Assembly (NCBI GenBank): GCA_947497895.1
Contig: CANMIL010000003.1
Span: forward strand, 62,001-126,000
Length of the DNA stretch: 64,000 bases
Direction of reading: 5' to 3'
Origin: an uncultured Tenacibaculum sp.
GTDB taxonomy: Bacteria; Bacteroidota; Bacteroidia; Flavobacteriales; Flavobacteriaceae
Shown one piece after another: positions 57,295 through 64,000 of the stretch (the stretch's first letter is position 1; each line of letters begins with the position of its first letter). Both the position numbers and the translations under genes were made by a program. Under the pieces are notes generated by a model, which had not been told where the DNA came from, searched no databases, and saw only the letters and a list, made by a program, of their open reading frames with translations.

Positions 57295-60200
57295 TTAAAA
57301 TGTTGCATTCACACCAAATGAAAAAGTCCTTGGCCTTGGAAACGATGTATAATCAATCCCAGCACTTGGTATTCCATTGGCAAAAGCACCAGTGTTCGTA
57401 GATACTTCAGGGTCTAAACCACTATACCCTGTTATTAAAAATAAGTTCTGACCACTTAAAGAAAGTTTTAAAGTCTTTAACGGCCCCTCTTCTTTTAAAG
57501 GAATGTTATATCCAAAATTTAAAGACTGTAATCTTACAAAATCACCACTCTCTAAGTACAACGTAGAAACTTCTTGTGATTGTAATAAAACAGAGTCTGG
57601 AGTACCATTTCTTGATGTTTCAAATGTAGGTCTGTTTAAGAATGCATTTGCCGTATTGTTGTAAACATAAAATCCAAATTGTCCTGTAAAGTAAGCACTC
57701 ATATCAAAGTTTCCTTTACTAAAGTTCAAAGACAATCCTGTTGTGATATCTGGTAAAGCATCTTTTCCTACGAAATCTTTATCATCTGCTGAAAAATCAG
57801 GAACACCATTTGTTTCTGCATACTCAGCCATGTAAAAAGAAAACAACGACTGTCCCTCACCAATTCTTTGTGCGAAAGCCCCAGTTAAACCAGGTCCATT
57901 AAGTGGCCCTAAATCAGCTGTAAATCCAGGTTGCAAATCTTCAACCACATTATTGTTATAAGCGATATTAAAATCTACAGAGAAATTCATATTATCCTGT
58001 TGAATAAAATCATATCCTAATGAAAATTCAACCCCTTGATTCACTACAACTCCTTGATCTAAGTTTTTAAATACAATAGGCTGATCTGCTGGTGCAGCTG
58101 CTGGACTTAAGAATAATAAATCTCTAGTTTCTTTTCTATAGAAATCAACGGATCCGCTAAGTCTATCATTGTTAAACCCGAAATCTAACCCTAAGTTATA
58201 ATCAGTTAATCTTTCCCAACTTAAATCTGGGTTTTGAACAGATACAGTAACTAACCCTGGTCTATTAACGGTACCATCGTCAGAAATTCCAGGCCCTCCA
58301 AATCTTTGTCTAAACAAATAGTTTGCATGCCCTAATCCTGCCTGATTACCAGTAACCCCTGCACTCAATCTTAATTTTAATGTTGAAACGCTATCTCCTA
58401 CGAAATCTTCTTCGTGCATTTTCCATGCAAATGCTCCAGAAGGGAAATAACCATATTTATTATTTCCTCCAAATCGCGATGATCCATCAGCTCTTAATGT
58501 AGCTGTAAATAAGAACTTATCTTTTAAAGTAACATTTACTCTACCAAAGAAACCTTGCAATTCATCAGTATTATCGAAAGTATCTAACCAAAGTGATCTG
58601 TAATCACCGTTAACATTATTTAGTGTTCCAGCATTATCAAAAGGAATTAAACTGTTTACAAAACTCCCATTAGAATCATATCCAAATTGTTGATATGGAG
58701 TAGACCCTAAAGCATCTGTAATTTTGGTTATTGATCTATCTAATGAAGAATTCATTCCTTCTAAATCCGTAGTTGTACTTCCCCAGGCTTGAGAGTTGTA
58801 TCCTTTTCTTCTAAAATCTTGGAAAGAATAACCTACCAAAGCATCAATGGTAACATCATCAGAAAGATCCTTCTTATAATTCAAAGTTCCTTCTAATAGT
58901 TTACTTGTTGCTTCTAAAGTATTTCTCGAAGCTTGACCATTATCAGTGATTCTACCACTGTTATTGTAATTTGCAGAAACTGCCGATGTTGCAATTGCAT
59001 CTGAGTGATCATATCCTAAATTTACCTTTGCTGAAAACTCTTCAGAGAAATTATATTCAATCGATCCATTTAATAAGTATCTATCTGTTTCTGTTAACCC
59101 CAAATAATTTTCTAAAATATTAGCAGGATTTAATCTATTTCCATCTATTGTAAAAGACGGAGAATTTGGCCAAGTTGGAGGTGCCGAATACGCCGCTCCA
59201 ATTAAATTTCCACTCGCTCCTGAACCTCCACTAATCTGAGGTGCCTCATCTTGAACTTGCGCTACAGAAAGATTTGCAGTAACCTTCAATCTGTCTTGGA
59301 AAAAACTATGAGAAGCATTAACTCTTCCTGTTACACGATCTTGTGATGAATTTTCCAAAACCCCATTTTGTGCAGAGTGAGAAAAGGTCGCTCTAACATT
59401 ACCTCCTGGATAATTTTTTGAATACGACAAATTATTTGTTGCAGAAAATGTATTTCTTGTAATTACATCCTGCCAATTAGTATTTCCTCCTCTATCATCG
59501 AATGAAGGTACAGGGTTACCTGTAATTGCTAATTGTTGCGCTCTATATTGAGCTGCATCAAATAAATCATACTCATTTGCAGGACTAGAATAACTAACGT
59601 TCGAGCTGAATTCAAATTTTCCTTGTTTTGATTTACCACTCTTTGTTGTTATAATCACAACCCCATTTGCAGCACGCGAACCATAAATAGCTGTAGCTGA
59701 CGCATCTTTTAATATCGAAATACTCTCAATATCATTAGGGTTAATAAAGCTTAGTGAGTTTCTAGCTGTATCACCTCCATCAACAATACCTCCAGAGGCT
59801 GGTGTTGTTCCTTGACTTGATAAAGGAATTCCATCAACCACAAATAATGGATTATTGTTTGAACGAATAGAGTTAGAACCTCTAATTCTAAGTGCTATCC
59901 CAGCTCCAGGCTCACCACTAGCCGCAGTCATTTGAACCCCAGCCGTTTTACCTTGGATCAATTGTTCTGGAGAAGATATAACACCTTTGTTAAACTCTTC
60001 AGATTTAACAGCAGATACTGCTCCAGTAGCATCCTTAACAGTAGTAGTACCATAACCTACTACTATTACTTCGTTCAGCAGTTGATCATCATCTTGTAAG
60101 ACCACATTAATGGACGATGAATCTCCAACCACTACTTCTTTTGTTTTGTAACCTACAAAGCTAAAAACGAGAGTATCTCCTTTTTTCGCTTCTAGGGAAT

Positions 60201-60375
60201 AATTTCCATCGAAATCTGTTTCGGAACCAACAGTAGTTCCTTTAACCAACACACTCACACCTGGTAGAGGTCCCTGAGAATCGGAAACTTTTCCAGATAT
60301 TTGCTGTGCATAGGTAATACTTCCTACTAATAATAAAGTCAGAAGTATTAACTTCTTAAGCAAACCATTTTTCAT
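57295..60375 (-). CDS. SusC/RagA family TonB-dependent receptor
   Basis: CarboxypepD_reg N-domain (GKVSDSQGPLPGVSVLVKGTTVGSETDFDGNYSL); NEVIVVGYGTTTVKDATGAVSAV; SISILKDASATAIYGSRAANGVVIITTK. Confidence 0.97.
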   Translation of the reverse strand: MKNGLLKKLILLTLLLVGSITYAQQISGKVSDSQGPLPGVSVLVKGTTVGSETDFDGNYSLEAKKGDTLVFSFVGYKTKEVVVGDSSSINVVLQDDDQLLNEVIVVGYGTTTVKDATGAVSAVKSEEFNKGVISSPEQLIQGKTAGVQMTAASGEPGAGIALRIRGSNSIRSNNNPLFVVDGIPLSSQGTTPASGGIVDGGDTARNSLSFINPNDIESISILKDASATAIYGSRAANGVVIITTKSGKSKQGKFEFSSNVSYSSPANEYDLFDAAQYRAQQLAITGNPVPSFDDRGGNTNWQDVITRNTFSATNNLSYSKNYPGGNVRATFSHSAQNGVLENSSQDRVTGRVNASHSFFQDRLKVTANLSVAQVQDEAPQISGGSGASGNLIGAAYSAPPTWPNSPSFTIDGNRLNPANILENYLGLTETDRYLLNGSIEYNFSEEFSAKVNLGYDHSDAIATSAVSANYNNSGRITDNGQASRNTLEATSKLLEGTLNYKKDLSDDVTIDALVGYSFQDFRRKGYNSQAWGSTTTDLEGMNSSLDRSITKITDALGSTPYQQFGYDSNGSFVNSLIPFDNAGTLNNVNGDYRSLWLDTFDNTDELQGFFGRVNVTLKDKFLFTATLRADGSSRFGGNNKYGYFPSGAFAWKMHEEDFVGDSVSTLKLRLSAGVTGNQAGLGHANYLFRQRFGGPGISDDGTVNRPGLVTVSVQNPDLSWERLTDYNLGLDFGFNNDRLSGSVDFYRKETRDLLFLSPAAAPADQPIVFKNLDQGVVVNQGVEFSLGYDFIQQDNMNFSVDFNIAYNNNVVEDLQPGFTADLGPLNGPGLTGAFAQRIGEGQSLFSFYMAEYAETNGVPDFSADDKDFVGKDALPDITTGLSLNFSKGNFDMSAYFTGQFGFYVYNNTANAFLNRPTFETSRNGTPDSVLLQSQEVSTLYLESGDFVRLQSLNFGYNIPLKEEGPLKTLKLSLSGQNLFLITGYSGLDPEVSTNTGAFANGIPSAGIDYTSFPRPRTFSFGVNATF

Positions 60376-60512
60376 AATTGAATTAGATTTTATGTTTTAA
60401 TTAGTTAATCTTCATGCATGGTTTCTACACCCAAAATGAAACCACATCTATAACAAATTTTGCAAAATTTTAACACAATTACAAATATTTAAGAGTAAGA
60501 TTATCAATTTGT

Positions 60513-60532
60513 AGCCGAAAACGTTTTCGGCT
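60513..60532. promoter_or_regulatory. LacI-family operator between susC and lacI
   Basis: Perfect 20-bp palindrome AGCCGAAAACGTTTTCGGCT with the AAACGTTT LacI/GalR core. Confidence 0.8.
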
Positions 60533-60621
60533 TATTATACCGTTAATTTGAAAAAAAATATGCATATTGCATTGTCCCTAATACCTTAATTTTAAAATAA
60601 TTAAACCGCTTACAACTTTTT

Positions 60622-61644
60622 ATGTCTAATAAAATCACTTTAAAAAGTATCGCAAAAGAGTTGAATCTTTCAGTAGCTACAGTTTCGAAAGCTTTGAAAG
60701 ATTATAAAGATATTAGCGAAGACACAAAACAGAAAGTTTTGGACTATGCTACCAAATTTAAATACAAGCCAAATTCATTTGCTCAAAGTTTGCGTTCTAA
60801 TGAATCTAGAATTATTGGTTTAATTATTCCTGAGATAGTTCATCACTTTTTTTCTAATATAATTAACGGTGTAATTGTTACTGCAAGGAAAAAAGGTTAC
60901 TTCGTTTTAGTAATGCCTTCTGAAGAATCTTATGAAGATGAAGTAAATCAAATAAAATTACTTACTGAAAAAAATGTAGATGGAATATTGGTTTCTCTGT
61001 CAAATGATACTATTAACTACTCTCACATTAAACAGGTGATAAGTTCTGGAGTTCCTGTTGTATTATATGATAGAATATCAAAACTCATATCTGCATCTAA
61101 AGTTCAAATTGATGATATTCAAGCTGCTATAAAAGCGACAGAGCATTTAATAAATATTGGATGTAAAAAAATAGCTCATATTAGAGGACCTTTAAAACCG
61201 CAAACAACAATCGATAGAGCCAAAGGATATCGACAAGCTTTGCAAGACAATAATATGATATATGACAAAAATTTAGTGTATAACGCAGAAAAGATGTCGT
61301 ATGATGATGGCTATAATCTTGCTGAACAAATTATCAATGAGCACCCAGATATTGATGGTATTTTTTGTTTTACTGATTTAGTTGCCATGGGAGCATTAAA
61401 AAAACTCAACGAATTAGGCATTCGTATCCCTGAGCAAATATCTATTGTCGGTTTTAGCAATTGGTTTATTACTCAAACTAGTTCTCCAACTTTAACCACA
61501 ATTAATCAACCTGGTTTTTTAATCGGACAAGAAGCTTGTAATATATTAATAGAGGAAATTCATGCGAAAAGAGACAACAAACCTTTTGAGCATAAAACTA
61601 TTAAAATCCCTACGGAATTAGTTATCAGAGAATCTACGAAATAG
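60622..61644 (+). CDS. LacI family transcriptional regulator
   Basis: ITLKSIAKELNLSVATVSKALKDYKDISEDTKQKVLDYATKFKYKPNSFAQSLRS; periplasmic-binding-protein-like C-domain. Confidence 0.96.
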   Translation: MSNKITLKSIAKELNLSVATVSKALKDYKDISEDTKQKVLDYATKFKYKPNSFAQSLRSNESRIIGLIIPEIVHHFFSNIINGVIVTARKKGYFVLVMPSEESYEDEVNQIKLLTEKNVDGILVSLSNDTINYSHIKQVISSGVPVVLYDRISKLISASKVQIDDIQAAIKATEHLINIGCKKIAHIRGPLKPQTTIDRAKGYRQALQDNNMIYDKNLVYNAEKMSYDDGYNLAEQIINEHPDIDGIFCFTDLVAMGALKKLNELGIRIPEQISIVGFSNWFITQTSSPTLTTINQPGFLIGQEACNILIEEIHAKRDNKPFEHKTIKIPTELVIRESTK

Positions 61645-62341
61645 TATCTTCTGTAATCGATATTCTAATAGGCAGAGATTGCTTCTGCATAAGGTTTTTC
61701 AGTTTCAATTCTTCAATAGAAACACAAAAATCCGAAGAATCCATAACTGTATGACATTTATAATCTTCATGGATAAGCACTCTTTGATAATACCATTTAG
61801 TCTTCTCTATGTCAATATATTCAGGACCTATTTCTATCTCTCTAAGAGGAATGTTTAGCCCTCTTCCATCAGCCTTCATCGAAGCTTCTTTCATTGTCCA
61901 TATTTCAAAAAAACTATTTAACTCATCTTTTGATCCTTTGATTTTCTCACTTTCCTGATTTGTGAGCACCTCTTCAAAGTCTCTTATATTAATTTTTGAA
62001 TCCTTCTTCTCTATATCAATTCCCATTGAGTTCCTTGTTAAGGAATAAAAACAAACAACATATTTTCCTGAATGGGATATATTGAACGAGAGCTCGCCTT
62101 CAACATAGGGTTTACCATATTCTGAATATTTAACATCAATCAAGCTTAAATTTGTATTCTCTTCTAAGACTTTTTTTATCAACAATTTCCCTAGAATAAA
62201 AGCCTGCCTATCATTCCAAAAGCGAAACCTATTTGCTTTTTCGTAAAACTCATGAGGTAATTCCTCCATTATTCCCTCAAAAACAGGACTTGACCACTCT
62301 TCATCATTACGTATATATAGTACGGTAGTAGAAACGCTCAT
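61634..62341 (-). CDS. 4'-phosphopantetheinyl transferase superfamily (Sfp-like)
   Basis: YGKPYVEGELSFNISHSGKYVVCFYS; MGIDIEKKD; FFEIWTMKEASMKADGRGL. Confidence 0.92.
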   Translation of the reverse strand: MSVSTTVLYIRNDEEWSSPVFEGIMEELPHEFYEKANRFRFWNDRQAFILGKLLIKKVLEENTNLSLIDVKYSEYGKPYVEGELSFNISHSGKYVVCFYSLTRNSMGIDIEKKDSKINIRDFEEVLTNQESEKIKGSKDELNSFFEIWTMKEASMKADGRGLNIPLREIEIGPEYIDIEKTKWYYQRVLIHEDYKCHTVMDSSDFCVSIEELKLKNLMQKQSLPIRISITEDTIS

Positions 62342-62511
62342 TTCTTATAATTCTTAGTCAAAATTAAACCTTATTTAGTTTTCTTCTTTAAGTCTTTAGT
62401 AAAAATTATTTCCTTTATTAAAATCAACGTGCAATAACTTCTAAAAAAGCTTATATGTTTCGTGACAATAAGAAATTATAAAGGTCTAAATTAAAAGACT
62501 ATAGTAAGATT

Positions 62512-62532
62512 CTCCGTGCCAAGCTCACGGAG
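62512..62532 (-). terminator. Hairpin downstream of the UpxY-like gene
   Basis: CTCCGTG-ccaagct-CACGGAG stem; weak T-run. Confidence 0.5.
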
Positions 62533-62569
62533 CATTTTACTTTGAAACATTTACTTTTAGTAGAAAATC

Positions 62570-63091
62570 CTAGATAGCCATAGCTAACTCCGACACATAA
62601 CTAGTAGGTACAGTTGCAATTATATTCTGCTGAAGCGAATCAATTCTAACCACAATTTTGTTAGAGTTATTTACTTTAATCACTTCACATTCTATTCCTT
62701 CTAAAGAGCCAAATGAAATAATCCGTTTATCTCCAATTTTTGGTAGATTATTCTCAGTTTGTAAATCCATAATGTTTTTATCTTCCACTAAAGATCTAAG
62801 ATTATTTATCTCCTTATCAGTAACCTTAGCATATTCTTTACCAAAACGAATAAAAGAGCATACTCCATCAACTGATAAAGTTTTATGGAACTCCATTGGA
62901 GAGTTAAGGTTTACAAAAACGTAAGAGGGAAGTAAGGGTTTCAGAACGACTTTTTTTCTATCGCTCCATTGTTTAATGGTCTTGGCTAGTGGCAAGAAAG
63001 TTTCTAAACTTATCTCTTTTAAAGATTCGTGCACTTTCTTTTCCCAACGAGACCTGACATATACAACATGCCATCCACTCGAGTAATTCAT
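62570..63091 (-). CDS. UpxY/NusG-like specialised transcription antiterminator
   Basis: GWHVVYVRSRWEKKVHESL...LPLAKTIKQWSDRKKVVLKPLLPSYVFVNL (NGN domain), KOW-like GDKRIISFGSLEGIECEVIKV. Confidence 0.9.
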   Translation of the reverse strand: MNYSSGWHVVYVRSRWEKKVHESLKEISLETFLPLAKTIKQWSDRKKVVLKPLLPSYVFVNLNSPMEFHKTLSVDGVCSFIRFGKEYAKVTDKEINNLRSLVEDKNIMDLQTENNLPKIGDKRIISFGSLEGIECEVIKVNNSNKIVVRIDSLQQNIIATVPTSYVSELAMAI

Positions 63092-63415
63092 AGTTCGGTT
63101 AAATTTTTGATTAGTAAAAAAATAGACAAGGTTTCCCTATCTCACATATGTAAGTTCTATTTTTTACGTAAAATAAAATGGATTTGAAATCCTTTTATCC
63201 AATAGTTATTGTGTAGTAGGTAGTAAGGTATTAATAACTATTGTTTTACGTTACAAGTATAGTAATTTTTTAACTCAAAAAAATTAATTAATGTTAAAAA
63301 AACTTAAAAACAGTGTAACCACTTTTTCTCTTGTAGGTTAAACACCTTCAAACCTAAAAATAAAGACCTAAAAAACAGACAGTTAAACAACAGAGCTTAA
63401 CATAAACCAAAAATA

Positions 63416-63440
63416 AAAACCTCCAATATTAAGGAGGTTT
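63416..63440 (-). terminator. Rho-independent terminator of the partial minus-strand gene at the window end
   Basis: Minus strand reads AAACCTCCTTAATATTGGAGGTTTTTATTTTT. Confidence 0.65.
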
Positions 63441-63735
63441 ATTCTTAAAAAATAGTCGTTTTTTGTTGTTTTTAAAGCATTTAATTCATTATTTACGTCT
63501 CGATTTAAGCGAATTTCAACCTTTTTTTTGTTTATAACTGGTCTAAATTAATTCTGAACAATCGTTCAATTTTCACTTATTTTAAACGCTACACGGCATC
63601 GATTTTAAGAAAGTTTAAAAGTTACCTAAGAACAATCTCAACTTTAAATTAATTCAATAGTATTAAATTTTGATCAAGTGAATTTACACTTATCAAAATG
63701 ATAAATACTACAATGATATTCTTCTGAAGGTTCTT

Positions 63736-64000
63736 TTAGTTAACAGTTACTAAAAAGGTGGTACTATTTTCACTTTCATTATTGGCTTTATCAAAAGCTT
63801 TGATATACCAGTAATATGTATTTGCTTCTAGATCTTCCTTTTTGTAGGTTTTATTTATTCCTTCCGCTTTAAAACTTAACTGAGTCAAGTTCACATCTGT
63901 AAATACATAAATACTATCCAATTCAGCCGTTCCAGCTATATCTGTTCGAGTCCAAGAGAAATCTATTGTAGTACCAGTCTGAGTATGGTTATTTTCAGGA
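63736..64000 (-). CDS. C-terminal fragment of a protein with a fibronectin type III-like domain (5' truncated by window)
   Basis: Frame is open to the window edge: ...IDFSWTRTDIAGTAELDSIYVFTDVNLTQLSFKAEGINKTYKKEDLEANTYYWYIKAFDKANNESENSTTFLVTVN*. Confidence 0.6.
   Translation of the reverse strand, partial: PENNHTQTGTTIDFSWTRTDIAGTAELDSIYVFTDVNLTQLSFKAEGINKTYKKEDLEANTYYWYIKAFDKANNESENSTTFLVTVN

Noticed and set aside
63092-63735. AT-rich ORF-free region upstream of the UpxY gene as a possible phage or mobile remnant
   Set aside because: Contains only a plausible promoter/leader and a terminator; no repeats or mobile gene fragments recognised.

Overview
The window is a chromosomal segment of a low-GC marine-type Bacteroidota, most likely Flavobacteriaceae. 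Supporting signs are a T9SS sorting domain, SusC/SusD, TAnnTTTG promoters and an UpxY-type NusG paralog. From left to right it contains: the 3' part of sufD; a serine hydrolase; two translationally coupled small genes; an MFS transporter; AraC regulators; a T9SS-secreted trypsin-like protease; an S41 peptidase; odhA-odhB (2-oxoglutarate dehydrogenase E1/E2); two tandem tRNA-Asn genes; and cysC. Next is a compact six-gene minus-strand operon (18.6-24.4 kb) made of the functionally uncharacterised STM4011/STM4012/STM4013/STM4014/STM4015 protein families plus a HAD hydrolase. It contains two radical SAM enzymes, an alkaline-phosphatase-superfamily hydrolase, an ATP-grasp protein and a WGR-LRR protein, and is the best candidate here for an undescribed biosynthetic or modification system. 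It diverges from a pair of formylglycine-type sulfatases. The 27.5-33.2 kb region carries VOC proteins, an LCIB-like (limiting CO2-inducible) carbonic anhydrase homolog and a decayed serine-hydrolase remnant. From 33.2 to 61.6 kb there is an approximately 27 kb co-directional disaccharide/alpha-glucoside utilisation locus: SusC/SusD, three tandem ~1100 aa FG-GAP/ASPIC-UnbV (CRTAC1-like) lipoproteins, a vanadium-haloperoxidase-like PAP2 protein, GH97, a MIP channel, two MFS transporters, a GH37 trehalase resembling fungal neutral trehalase with an EF-like Ca loop, GH32, and a PfkB sugar kinase. A divergent LacI regulator and palindromic operators flank it. The window ends with a PPTase, an orphan UpxY/NusG paralog and a truncated FN3-like protein. 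All family calls come from reading motifs by eye; no searches were run.
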